Source of the DNA: Psococerastis gibbosa
Lineage: Eukaryota > Arthropoda > Insecta > Psocodea > Psocidae
Length of the DNA stretch: 64,000 nucleotides
Reading direction: 5' to 3'
NCBI GenBank assembly: GCA_963971405.1
Contig: OZ020486.1
Span: forward strand, 26,683,419 to 26,747,418
The notes below the pieces were generated by a model. The model ran no database searches. It was given only the letters and a program-made list of their open reading frames with translations, and had not been told where the DNA came from. Shown here piece by piece: positions 13,131-25,100 of this stretch. The position numbers and the translations under genes were made by a program. Numbering within the stretch: position 1 is the stretch's first letter; every line of letters begins with the position of its first letter.

Positions 13131-13434
13131 AGCTGGCCATTCACGAGGGCTCCAAACGGACTCGCACCAAGCCAAATGGCCTGTTCCATTTGGCGTTAGC
13201 GCCATATAGAGGGGTCATTCACGCCTACGCTGAACCAGTCGCTCCAGATCTTTCAAATTATACAGTGTGACGATATGGAAGAGGTACTTTTACACTATAC
13301 AATTTGAAAGGTTTGGAGCGACTGGTTCAGCTTAGTCGTGAATGACCCCTCTAAATGGCGCTAACGCCAAATGGAACAGGACGCGCCATTTGGCTTGGCA
13401 CGAGTCCGTATGGAGCCCTCGTGAATGGCCAGCT
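13131..13434. repeat. 304-base palindromic MITE with TAA flanks
   Basis: The arms pair almost end to end: AGCTGGCCATTCACGAGGGC at the left, complement at the right ending GGCCAGCT, with TAA at 13128-13130 and 13435-13437. The central loop is around 13270-13290. No open frame. A Harbinger-like class is possible from the TAA duplication. Confidence 0.8.
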
Positions 13435-13639
13435 TAAGGCATCCTTAGTCTATTCCTATGGCGACTACGAAGTTTATTGCTTATAATTATTTTAAGGGCC
13501 ACTGAAAACTTGGGCTTGCTTAGACGCTTAGTTGTTAGTGATGTTTTGGTGTATTGTCTGCTATGTGGAGTTAGCGTGCAGTGGCAAACTGATACCAATG
13601 AACGACGATGTTGCCCAAGGACCGTCTAAAACCATCCCG

Positions 13640-13715
13640 GGGCTGTAGACCGTTATCAATATGGCGGCTAGTGTGGCCTGTTCAAGATAAGTACGCAATT
13701 TCGCTAGGTGAAATA
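13640..13715. repeat. Dispersed repeat with ATGGCGGC core, copy 1
   Basis: About 75 bases (ACCGTTATCAATATGGCGGC, then GATAAGTACGCAATTTCG) recur in inverse orientation at 62440-62515. The ATGGCGGC core resembles a YY1 site. Repeat status is clear from the two copies; its nature is unknown. Confidence 0.65.
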
Positions 13716-14443
13716 CAGAATTCTGACCGGGTCCAGGTATCCGCTCTGCTAAGCTGCAATGTTTAAGGCTTCGATATTTTCACATTGGTACTTATCTCTG
13801 ACAGTTGGCTTATGACTAACGGGAGCCCTTTATGGGATATTATATCTCCCGCCGTTCCAGTTAATATATTTCTATGTCTTAATCAGTTTTCTGTTGCCCG
13901 TTTCAAATAGGGGGTGTGAGAATTGGTGATATTTGGCAAGCTGCTATCAGGACAGTGGACAACGAGATCTCTTCCGTGCTCCATGAGCTCATTGTACTCC
14001 TATTTCAGCTGTATTTCTAAGAAATATGAGTTAGTAGAGTTACTGACTCGTATCTGCACTTGGTTAAGTTATGCTTTCGCCAGTTTCATTGCGTCAATGG
14101 TAAGCTTGTCTCAGCTTGTCCATTGGTGTAGGTTGACATCGAAAACATAAACCAGTTTGTCAATGGCAAAAAATCAAAACAATGTCCGAAATACATGGGG
14201 TCTTTGGCATTGGACAAGGGACCTATGGGCCTGCGTTCATAAAATGTTCGTTAAAAAAAACTAACTAACTACTCTCGTGTGCAATGCAAGCAACTCGGGC
14301 GAAAATCTACTGACACTTAAATTTATAAAAATTCTACGTACAATACTAAATCCAATCCCGAAATACCGAGATTCACTCTCCGAAATCCCGAATATCAGGA
14401 CCTCTTAACTGTAATAATGTGATGCTTCAAAAATAAGTAATTT
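13716..14443. other. Intergenic stretch, nothing recognised
   Basis: Short frames only, with no similarity that I recognise and no clear splice pattern. Confidence 0.5.
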
Positions 14444-14668
14444 TTGCTTTCCAATTTATACGTAGTATTTAAGGAAAGCCTTGTGATGGTCAAAATTTCC
14501 GGTTCCGAGATTTCAACGGAATTACACGTTTTGAGGTCCCAGGAACCAAAAAAAGTGGTTTTTACGAAATGTCTGTCTGTCGCTCTGTCTGCATGTCTGT
14601 TCATCTATTTCCGGGCAAACTACTTGGCCGATTTTGATGAAATTTTGCTTGTAGGTTCACAAAAATCA
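14444..14668. repeat. Dispersed repeat R1, inverted end next to the gap
   Basis: Begins with the R1 terminus (CTTTCCAATTTATACG) and runs through the reverse complement of the conserved 3' part of 7440-8402 until the N run. Confidence 0.75.
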
Positions 14669-14868
14669 NNNNNNNNNNNNNNNNNNNNNNNNNNNNNNNN
14701 NNNNNNNNNNNNNNNNNNNNNNNNNNNNNNNNNNNNNNNNNNNNNNNNNNNNNNNNNNNNNNNNNNNNNNNNNNNNNNNNNNNNNNNNNNNNNNNNNNNN
14801 NNNNNNNNNNNNNNNNNNNNNNNNNNNNNNNNNNNNNNNNNNNNNNNNNNNNNNNNNNNNNNNNNNNN
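14669..14868. other. Assembly gap (200 N)
   Basis: Exactly 200 N characters. It separates an R1 fragment from the Penelope-like coding fragment, so the missing sequence is probably repetitive and its true size is unknown. Confidence 0.99.
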
Positions 14869-15290
14869 TGAACTGCAAAACCAAACCAGAAAAAGAAAAA
14901 GGCAATGGAGTTTATCGTCTAAATTGTAACGATTGTAACGCAATTTACATAGGCCAAACAGGCAGAAGCTTTAAAACTAGGGTCAGAGAACATATAACAG
15001 GTATAGGAGACACCAACACCAACAGCACATTCGCGAAACACCTTAACTCGGAAAACCACACATTCGATCCTCACAATTGGACAGCCCTACACAAAATAAA
15101 GAAAAGTTACACTTTAAATTTTTTTGAAAATGTTGAAATCAAAAGAGCTTTACACAATAGGGAAAAATTAACAAACGACATAACATTCACACAATCATCC
15201 CCTCTAATAGATCTAGCTAGTAGGTTAGGAATAGGTAACCAGCCACGCCCCCTCCCACCCCCTCCTCCCCCCGCTCCCAGTCCTATATAA
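14869..15290 (+). mobile_element. Penelope-like retroelement, C-terminal GIY-YIG endonuclease fragment
   Basis: Open frame from the gap edge to TAA at 15288-15290, about 139 residues. It carries the GIY-YIG nuclease hallmark as GVYRLNCNDC and AIYIGQTGRSFKTRVREH, followed by FAKHLNSENH, all typical of Penelope-like elements, where this nuclease follows the reverse transcriptase. The frame ends in a proline-rich tail. The reverse transcriptase part is not visible; it would lie in or before the N gap. A terminal-repeat segment follows directly (15296-15600). Confidence 0.88.
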
Positions 15291-15295
15291 ACCAA

Positions 15296-15600
15296 GGTTT
15301 CCTCTCCCTAGTCACATTTGCATCTTCTCCTCGAGTTGAGCAAGTCTCAAATCGCAGATAAGGTGTAACTGTGCTAGTGGGTTTCCCTCTGTAGATGGCA
15401 GTTCTTGCCGAAAGCGCTCAGGGTTTTATACTAACACAAGTGGGTTTCTTAGACAAAGTTAATTTCTTAACGATTATTTGGGTTTTACTAATTCGGGTTG
15501 TTATAACAAGTTTTTCTAAAACTCTAAGTTTTTGTTATTTTTTGTTTATTAAAATGAAATACCACGAAGTCACGAGTAATCTAATTATTTATGTTTGTTT
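15296..15600 (+). repeat. Penelope-like element terminal repeat, copy A
   Basis: The segment from the splice-like TTTCCTCTCCCTAGTCAC to TAATCTAATTATTTATG directly follows the GIY-YIG frame. It recurs at 31105-31384 (direct) and, in part, at 30829-31008 and 41446-41639 (inverted). Its position after the ORF and its repetition fit the pseudo-LTR of Penelope-like elements. I looked for a hammerhead ribozyme core and did not find a clear one. Confidence 0.7.
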
Positions 15601-15959
15601 ACAGTTTTAATCCCAGGAGTAAGTTAATACCAATCGCCATGATCAGTCTGCAGGTAAGTAGACCGCTAATTGGAGTATTTTTAATATTATGTAGTGAATG
15701 TTACCATTAAAATATCTATGGCAATAGCAATCATATAATTTTCTTGCAGATTAACTGAAGTTTACATTTTGATTCTAACCTAATTTGGTTGAGTTACAGA
15801 TAACAGGCACAATAAAGGAAGACGAGGGGCCACACAGACTACAAATGATAATATGATCTGATTAGCAAGAAATGAGCATATTACAGAAGGCTTATACTGT
15901 GAAAACGAACTTTACGACGAACGAGAGATCATAGAAGACGTAAATAGGTAACATTAATG

Positions 15960-16504
15960 ATGAAGGAGGAATAGGTGACACGATTTTAAGAGAAGAGTTT
16001 GAAAAGCAATTAAAAGACTCAAGACATAAAATCTCTTGGTATAGATGATATCCTCCTCAGAACTCTTAAAAAACCTCAAGCGAATGTAAAAGAGTCAGGT
16101 CATATGCCCGATGATTTTAAGAAATGCCTTAGGCTATTGTGAAGGAAAGCCGGGCTGAAATACAAAGATAGAAAAATCATATGCAAAGAAGAACTGACCG
16201 CTGTCCGATGTGACGACTCAGAAGAAGCTGTAAAAAAAGCTGGAGTAGGGCAGGGATGCTCACTTTCCCTGCCCTGTTTAATCTCTGCATTGAGTATAGA
16301 AGAGAAGATCTGGAAGGTACGCGAGGCACAAGGATGCTCGACAAAAAATAGATATGGTCCGGTAGTCAGACGACATTGATATGTTGGCAGAGAATGAAGA
16401 TCTGACAGAGGCTCTAAATGCCATTGAAACTGTGCTTCGAGCATAAAACATGAAGATGAACAAGTCAAAAATCAAAGTGATGACAGTAAGTACTGATGCA
16501 AACA
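15960..16504 (+). mobile_element. Decayed LINE reverse transcriptase fragment
   Basis: Broken frames give GVGQGCSLS and LFNLCIEY, which are reverse-transcriptase motif remnants, and a decayed match to the YADD region of 17967-18212. Several frame breaks. The element is interrupted at 16505 by another repeat and resumes at 17128-17380. Same non-LTR family as 24863-25526. Confidence 0.6.
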
Positions 16505-17095
16505 TATATACCGGGGTTTATTCAATTGCTTTCAAAAATGAGTTCAAAATGCGCGGGAAATTCAAATTCATAAATATTTTTGTTGAGTATTTAATTTTTT
16601 TCTCCCTTAGAAGTAGACACATTAGTTAAAATCCGTATAAATATAATATAAAACGTAATTCGTGGTTGTATTTTATAATACCACATCAGCTCAAAAATCC
16701 GGAATAGGAATAAAGTAATTCAATTGTTATCAACAATTGAGTGCAAATTGCGCGGGAAATTCAAATTGATAAATTAATCCTCGGCTATATTTTTGGTGAG
16801 TTTTTTATATTTTTTCTCCCTTAGGTGCATTATGCATTAATTAAAATTCTTTAATATATTCCAAAATTCTACCTGCACATTTTAATGTTTATTAATATTT
16901 CCTTCAATTTTAAAACGATCTCTCTTGTATTCCAATAATTTATTAATTTTAATTTCCCGCGCATTTTGCACTCTTTTGTTTAAAACAATCAATAGCTAAC
17001 ACCTTGGGGTTTATTTTAACACCGTCGCGTGATACCTTCCTAATGCGTTAATAGAAAATAAACCCCCATATTACGTTAATCCCTTAATCGCCCTA
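16505..17095. repeat. MITE-like insertion with CCGGGGTTTATT ends
   Basis: Starts TACCGGGGTTTATTC and contains repeated GCGCGGGAAATTCAAATT blocks. It ends near AAATAAACCCCCATATTACG. The related element 48764-49117 has the same ends. It splits a LINE fragment, so it inserted after the LINE. It is possibly two overlapping copies. Confidence 0.6.
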
Positions 17096-17127
17096 ATAGG
17101 GTTTTCAACAAAAATCAAAACTTTTTG

Positions 17128-17400
17128 AGTCGAACAACAAAAGCCTTGGACTAAGGAAGCGAATGTTGAAGTCTCTGGTTTGGAGCAATGCCCTGTACGG
17201 ATGTGAAACATGGTGTATAAGTGACAAATATCTAGAAAAAAACTCGAAGCATTTGAGATGTGGTGCTATCGTCGCATGCTACAAATACCTTGGCATGACC
17301 ATTTTACCAATGAGGAGGTCCTAACCAGAATGAGCGAAAGCAATCCATATAAATAAGAACTCGCTGAATCGGACATTTGCTACGACACGAGAACTTCGCC
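17128..17400 (+). mobile_element. Decayed LINE 3' fragment (continuation)
   Basis: Frame-broken sequence matching the part of 24863-25526 that encodes the [15 protein letters not shown] and EAFEMW type motifs. Continuation of 15960-16504 beyond the MITE insertion. Confidence 0.6.
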
Positions 17401-18345
17401 AGCTGAATCACAGAAGGAATCAATCATCTTCTTCATGCTACAGCCGGCTAGCTGGTTGGCACCAACATGTGGCATCAATGCCTCATCTCGATCCTGGCAC
17501 ACCCTATGCAGCTCCACGTAAGTGCTGGCCCCTTCATCATCCATCACTTGCTGCAGACATTCCTTTCTTGGGCGCCCAGGTCGGTCAACGCCTTCTATGG
17601 TTCCTTGCATGATGCAGCTGACGAAGTTCTCGTGTCGTAGTAAATGTCGGATCCAGCGAGCTTTTCTTGTTCATATGGCAACCCGAGTTTTGCTTTCGCT
17701 CATTTTGGCTAGAACCTCCTCATTGGTAGTGTGGGCTTGCCAAGGTATTTGCAGCAAGCGATGATAGCACCGCATCTCAAATGCTTTTTCTAGGTGTTTC
17801 TCACTCATAAACCATGTATTCTTCACATCCGTACAGTGCAATGCTCGAAACCGGAGACTTCAACATTCGCTTCTTTATTCCAACCACGGCTAATGTTGTT
17901 CCCCCAAAATTTTAGATTTTCAATTTAAATGCACTTTCAATTGTTCTCTATACGTCATCTTTGGTTCTACCTACCATCGGAGGTAATTTTGCTTCCTAGG
18001 TAAGTGGAAGTTCTGATGTTTTTAATGGGAGTGCCAGTTAATTGTATATATTTTGTGCTCTTGTTTGCATCAGTACTTACTACCATCACTTTGGTTTTTG
18101 ACTTGTTGATCTTTATGTTATATGTTTGAAGTACATTTGCCATGGCATTTAGAGCATCTGTCAGATCTCCATTCTCTACTAGCATATCAATGTCGTCTGC
18201 ATACCTGACCATAACTATTTTTTTTTTTTGCCGAGCATCCTTATACCTCTTGTAACTTCCTGATCTACTCTCATCTACTCTTCTATTGCATACTCAATGT
18301 AGAGGTTAAACATCACAGGGGAGAGTGAGCGTCCCTGCCATACGC
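17400..18345 (-). mobile_element. LINE reverse transcriptase fragment, inverted relative to its neighbour
   Basis: On the minus strand 18212-17967 encodes VRYADDIDMLVENGDLTDAL and TYLGSKITSDGR: the YADD catalytic motif followed by the thumb region. 17610-17380 encodes GVDRPGRPRKECLQQV and TYVELHRVCQDRDEA, the C-terminal end. The part between is frame-broken. Same family as the plus-strand piece at 15960-17400, forming a head-on inverted pair. Confidence 0.75.
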
Positions 18346-18799
18346 CGGCTTTTATTACAGCTTCCAGAAACTAAAAAGCACATAGGAGAAATGATATGTA
18401 AGCTCTTCGCTAAAAGCCGTCACAGAAGCTCTCTCTGAAGGTAAGGAAGAGAATATGGGAAAATAGCAGAAAATAAGAAAGCGACAGGGAAAGAGAAGGA
18501 AATTGAGAAATTTTTCCTTAATAAAAACAATAGATTTAGCACCACTGAAATAAAAGAAATTATAACACTTAAGACTGCGAAACAGCAAAAGAGACTCATG
18601 CTCAAGTATGATTAAACTTCATTCAAAATAAAATGAAGAGCACCCTGCAGCTAAGATTTCCTACTCGACTCGGTTTACAGGCCATTTTGGGTTATTGCTC
18701 TCAAAGTCAATGCCTGCCTACAATACAATACAATTATTAATTGTATAAGACGACATGCCTAGGCGGTTGGCTTAGTTAAGACTGGTGGAAATACTGAAG

Positions 18800-19140
18800 T
18801 ACAGACTACACAAATGAAACTCATACTACTTATTATTTATTTAATTAACTAAGCAAGTCATAAAAGTTTTGGCCCAATTAAGTTGTACAAGACTACAATT
18901 TTTAATTTTTGGTACCGTAGCTTATTCATAAAAGTTCTTCATAAGTTATAAACAATATATTTTCACGATATCATGAAAAAACTAGAAAAACACAGTTTAA
19001 AAATACCCCATTATATGATGCATGAAGAAGTCTTCTAAAATTTAAATGAGCCATATCTAAAAATTCCTTGCTTAGTTACATCAATAAAAAACAAGTGTGA
19101 AATTTCAGGCTGCCGATTTCCTACGGGATGCACACACAGG
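18800..19140. repeat. Diverged copy of the GAGTGTACAGCCCGTA palindromic MITE
   Basis: Shares TTATTTAATTAACTAAGCA, ATGATGCATGAAG and GGCTGCCGATTTCCTACGGG with 53971-54356, but the termini have decayed. Confidence 0.6.
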
Positions 19141-22030
19141 CTAGACTAGACTAGACAATCCTTCGATATTTATCGAAGTCGTCCAGGCCGCAACGTTTTG
19201 GGTCTACGTGTCCTAGGCCCGGACACATTTAGCAGGTAAATAAGTAATTTAACTAATTTAAGGGCTGTGTGGTCCGGAACGGTGTGAATTTGTATGATAT
19301 TCATCAGCATGCTTCCCGCCTTCCCATCCTATTTTGGAGAGAACGATCGCATGTATGGAGGGACACCAACTATACATATTCAGGCACCCGAATCAATCAG
19401 TAATGAAGTAAACAATTGTTCCAAACGGATAATTTTAGATGCTTATTAATGATTTCAAGACAAGACTAACTGCAAGGGTTCAGTAGATTGACGAAGCTGT
19501 GGAAAATAATAAGAAACTAAAACAATTCAAGGTCATGTCAAAACAAATTACTTGTATTACAATATAAAGCCATAACATACTCAAAATAAGCCACAGGCAG
19601 TTATTCACTAAAAAATAGTAATAATAAAAACGAAAGTTCGGTTTTAATTATAATTTAAACGATAAAAGAAACGTATTTGGAACGAAGACCAAAAAGTGGC
19701 CTGAATGATTAGTAAAATGAATGTACTTACATAGAATATTACAAATACTATAAAGTCACCAATATATATTGTCACCAGTAAGTAAACTGAAATCAAATAC
19801 AGGGTTTAAAGCGCAAAATTAGATCCATAACGCACTTAAAATTAACTGGGATTGCATTATAGAAAGAAATGCAAGAGCCGCCATGACACCACTTCTAGTC
19901 CGGCGTCCGGCGCCAAATTAAAAATCAATTTTGGCGCGGATATTTTTGCTATGGCCAACTTGTCAATACTCCTGAGTTGTCGTTCAAAAAAAGTAAATTT
20001 TTTATCTTTATTAACTTAAAAACTATATGAATCATTTATTTTTAGGCTCTAAATTGTTTTTAAAACAATCGAACAAAAGTTTAATAAATATACGAGCCAG
20101 GTAGACGAAAGGACTTTTGTCATAGAACTTTCGTAACACAATCCATAATAGAGAAAATGCATCAACAACCCATGTTTTGAATGGTGGTTCGCGAGAATTT
20201 TCCTATACAAAAGTAATATGTCCATAATACATTCATAAAATCATTAATTAGTACCAACAACTAAAGTAGGTACAGGTACCTACCATACTATTTAGTCAAT
20301 TTTTATTACTGTGTCTCCATTTTTATGGCGTGATCAGTCCCATGTAAAGTAGGCTATTGGCTCTCTAGTTAGGGCCTACTTTCAGAAATTCACATAGGCC
20401 TACAATATTGATAATAATTTTCAGTTAAATTACAATAACCGGTAGGTTAGTCTTATATTATGAATTTTACATACATCCTAATATGCAGTATACAACATTC
20501 TGTGAAAAATCCGCAACTTTGTCATGTACCGTAATTCACTTCTTAGAGCGTTAATACAATTTGTAGGTAGGTAAAAAACTACGAAGGAACATTATAAATA
20601 AGACGTATGACAAATAATTAGCATAAAAAATGTTCATAGCGCAATTAATAAAAGACTTAAATACTTCGAAGCTGCAGCAGGTATCTATGCTACCTGTTTG
20701 TGAAATAAATTCTGTTTCGGTCCCCGTTGGGCAATAATTTCGGTTATACCAATTATTACCAGTATACCCAGGGAAGGAACCTTCAAGAGCTTTCGAAATA
20801 GCCTAGAAGGCAATGGAGACGTAGCATCGGTAATGTGAAAAAAAACTAACTAATAATTTTAGCTGGCGAATTGTTTGGTCACCTGGCTGCTGTTAAATCC
20901 GTCATAAAAGGGAGTGTAAGGTTGGGCCCCACACGATAAATGTGAGATTTTAACTAGGTGCCTATATGGAAACGGATGCCTTTATTGCAACATAGCCCAC
21001 TGCTTCGCGGCTCACAATTTTGGTTTCAACTATTTTTTTTAGGCCAGGACTCAAGCCCACGTTGTAAGTGATCATATTTTCTGCCAAGTAGATATTTTCA
21101 ACTGTACCTGCCTCAAAGATGGAATATTATTATTGAACATTGCTTATTAGAAATGTAGTCAATTGAATTTACCATAGATCGATTGCTGCGACCCTTCCCG
21201 ATGACGGACAAGCTATTTCATATTAGTTGACAACGTTTGGTCTTTGGGACAGTTTCCTAGAAATGGGCCCAATTCAGAGGGCCAGGGGTTTCCTCCGGGA
21301 GAAAATTTTCTGAAAGATCTGTGCGATAATATAAGATTTTAGGCACTTTTAACTAATGCATTTATACATTTCAACTAAGGTTAACAAACATAGCTATAGT
21401 ACATTTCAGGAAACAGGACGCCTCGAAAAATTATGAAAAAATTGCAGGTATGTGCGAACTTTAAACTAATGTATATTTATAACAGTTGCATGGGGTCCTT
21501 GTGTGTGGGAGGGCTTATTGAATAAATCCGGCACTGCCTAGCAAGCTTGGCGGTACGGAACTTTAATTAGGGCGTATCATGGTTAATTAATAAATAAATG
21601 ATAATTTAATATGATCGATATTTCATGAGAGAAAAAAACGGGCAGTAGGGGTGATCGATTTGCTCTAAGGGATGCCCATGGACACCAGAGTTTTTCCATT
21701 TATTGGCCAAATAAATGTTTTTAGGACAGTCAGCTAAAGAACGCTCAAGGCACAGTAATTGCAGCAGTCTGTAGGGTGAGCAGGGGTAGATTTGGCTCCA
21801 ATTTGAGCAGGGAATAAGCCCCAGAAGATTGTCGCCGTTAGTAAAAATCATTGACGTTACAATTTTCCAAATTGTTATTTTTTAAGGCAAAATTTCGGAA
21901 TATTTTAGGGACCAAACGGAATTTCAGAGCAGGTTCCATGTCCATCCCTGGTTCACGTTACTGGCTTTGTACAAATTAGATTGTCATTCAAATGATTGGA
22001 CGCCACAATACTGAGTCGATCAAGAAAATC
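19141..22030. other. Intergenic region, no gene recognised
   Basis: About 2.9 kb between MAEA and the nearest repeats. No exon with recognisable protein similarity on either strand. The only site that stands out is the pair of E2F-like motifs at 19910-19937. Confidence 0.5.
19910..19937. promoter_or_regulatory. Inverted pair of E2F-like sites
   Basis: GCGCCAAA at 19910-19917 and TTTGGCGC at 19930-19937 face each other 12 bases apart. A minus-strand CATGGCGGC (YY1-like) lies nearby at 19879-19887. The pair is seen directly. A promoter role, perhaps for the 5' end of NSD, is inference only. Confidence 0.35.
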
Positions 22031-22036
22031 TTTATT
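22031..22036 (-). terminator. MAEA polyadenylation signal candidate
   Basis: AATAAA on the minus strand about 97 bases past the MAEA stop codon, in an AT-rich context. Confidence 0.5.
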
Positions 22037-22132
22037 TAATTCAGAAATATATATAGGTATGAATGTATGATTTATATGTATAAACATAGGTACAAACAAG
22101 GATGCGTAGAAACGCTGAGTCCTTGTTACTGC

Positions 22133-25100
22133 TTACATGACGAATACTTTTTCCAGCTTCTTGAAGGGGTAAACTTCTTTGGTTTTTGGACAAATGACAT
22201 GTCCATTGTTCTCAGCAGCCATCTGCGACAGCGCCTAAAAACAGGTGAATTTTAAACAGTAAATGTAGAGAACGTATATGCAGTGTTATTCATTTTCAAT
22301 CAGTAAGGAGACTATTATGAAGCACAGTGTTATATCCATATTGCTGAAAAAGTGGTACGACACCATCATTGAGGGCACAGTGGAAGGAACCAATAGAAGA
22401 GCGCGGCCGAAGAAGGGTTTCATGGACCAACTGAAGGAGGACACAGGAGCTCGAACGTACCAAGAGCTGAAGAGGAAGGCGCAGGACCAAGAGAGCTGTA
22501 GGATGACATGCAGGGAGCTGCCAACTAATATTTGAGATTGTGACCTCAGAAGAAGTGTGAAAGCAGACAGCTCCCTCTACAAACCCTCTGAACTCTGATG
22601 CATGGCTAGAAAATGCAGCAAGTGGGCGATTCAAGCCATCAACCATACGGGTGTCTTAGTCCTCACCACTACACAAGGTAACAAGAATCTGTTGTGCACT
22701 TGCTCAAATTGCGCAGAGTCACGGGTTCTATTACAATTGCATTTAACACGCATTTTAGAACCCAATGCAACAACAGTTTCCATTGTGTAACTGAAAAGGC
22801 TTTCACGGCCGGAGTCTAATGAAGAACCAGTAGAATCCGGCCCATCAGCCCGGATTCTACTAGTTCTTCAGTTTCCATTGTATCAAATATTTGTGAAATT
22901 TTGATTTAATTCAAATAATGTACACTAGTTGTATGTGCATTATTGATAGTCTACAAATACCCAAAGTGTACAGTCGACGCAAATGATGGGCAAATAATAA
23001 AATGGGGAGGGGCATTTTTACTAATTTTTATAACTCTTAAATGGATATTTCCCGTGAAATTAGCTTCACCTGAATTGGAACTTGGTTTTTCAGTATCGTT
23101 AAAGTAAATAGAAAATATAAACTATTACTTACTGAAAAACCAAGTCCTAATTCAAAGTGAAACTTTCTTTAACTTGCATCCACAAGATAAACACCCGAAG
23201 TAAAACTTACCACTTCGCCGTAAACATATCCATTGGGCAACATTAGCGGAGTGTTATGCTCATTGAGTGGCTTCCCAGAGATGGCACAGACGAGACGACT
23301 TTGACTACAGTGTGCATAAGGCAACGGTGCAGCCAGAATGTTCAAGCTTTCCTCGCAAACAGGGCAACTCGGGTTTCGCAGCTCCTTCACGCTGCTATAG
23401 CACTGCGTACACCTCTATGTTAAGAAATTTATCGACAGTTTCGAAGTATCACATCATATGCAGAACATGTTTGTTCTTCATATAACTTAAAGAAGAACTG
23501 GTAAGAGGGAACCCGTACATGCTTTCCTATTTATCAATTACGATAGGTACCGTAATAGTTCCGTGGTAAATAATTGTCCCGTTGTTAAATATCGGCGGCC
23601 TATAGATTTTGCCAATCCGTAAGCACTGGATTGATCGATGGGCCAATTACATAGCATAGAATGGGAAGGCCAATAATATAATACTACAGAATAATAATGG
23701 CATGGTATGCAATTTGCATTGGGGCTCGGATTATCCACATCCTCGAGAAATATTTTGTCTTCAAAACCAAAACCTCGCTTGTCGGAAAGCACCTTGTTCT
23801 GTTTTGATACTCCATTTATATACCTCAAGTTAAAAAACATCGATAGAATGGTTCCACAAAGAAATGATATGCTTTAGTAATTTTTCATTAAAATTGAGAT
23901 TTATTTTTATTTTTTTACGCCATGAACCAATGAACAAAACTATCAAGGGAAATTCGACCTAGCCGGTTTTGTTTGCATTAATAAGTACTACAATATATGG
24001 GAATTTAAAAAAAATCGTCGGAGCCGTTTCTGAGAAAACTATTTTTAGCAGTTTTTGGTGGTTTTCGGGTTACAATATAAATATTGAATTGTGAAGTGAA
24101 ATTGGAATGAAAAACCAGAATTGAGGGTTTCCGATGCCTCATATTACGATAAGTCACCCTGTGTAAATAAACACACAGCAAGCTTATCGTAAGGAGTTAT
24201 CATATTTTGTTGGAAATGTTACTATAGAACGGCTGAGGCTACGGTACATCAATTGACTCTTTCGCGGTAACTTTATTAACTCAAAAGGATATGAAGTTTT
24301 CAGTGCACTTAATCCAGCTTGCAGCGTAACTGTGAATGTGCTCTGAGGGGCTAGTTGAAATAACCGGTAATTGTCGTGGCGAAACTGCTCGATAAGTCTT
24401 GCCCACCGATCCAAGGATAAAAGATCCCTATATGGAGAAAGCTGTGTGTCCAAAGGGAGAGCCAGCAGTGCCATGACGTTTTGAACTGCGGACAACTGGT
24501 CTTCCTCACAACAGCTTAAATGCTTTCTTGCGTGCCTGAAAAATACAGATTGAGTTGCTATGTTCGTAGGGAATTTCCTTAATGTGATCTCAGATGATAC
24601 AGTCTGCAGGTGAACTATGAATGGCGTTTGAAGAATAACACTTAATCTGGGGGTTAGAAATGGAACCTAAATAATTTGAGAAAGCTAAGTGCTGCCCAAA
24701 ATTGTCTTCCTTTCATTTTTAACCCAAGAATAAGTTATTTTTTAAACGCCATACTTTGTAGCTCACTAAATGTAACTGTATCCGTTTATACCACTCCAGT
24801 TCTCTCAAGTTCATTCATTCTGATCAGCGCTTTAAAAGAATTGCCACGTCAAACCGTTCTTTTTGAGCGTGGTGAGACGTGTTAAACAAGTTGCAACTCA
24901 AAATTGTATCGACAAGACGGAATATTGTGGACCTTCCACTCAAAGAATTTTTTCTGATAGGGTGACCTGGGTGACCTCTGACGGCAGGTCAATCCAAGAG
25001 ATTGAGTATAGATTGCACCAGGCAAGAGTCGCTTTCAATAAAAAGTCGAAAATTTTTCAGTCTAACAATTAATATCAGACTCAGGAAAAGAATGCTTAAG

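Noticed and set aside
15400..15440. Hammerhead ribozyme in the Penelope-like terminal repeat (CCGAAAGCG)
   Set aside because: No CUGANGA box at the right distance on either strand.
15296..15600. Short frames in the repeated segment as a small conserved gene
   Set aside because: The segment repeats at four places with indels and truncations, as expected for a retroelement terminal repeat.
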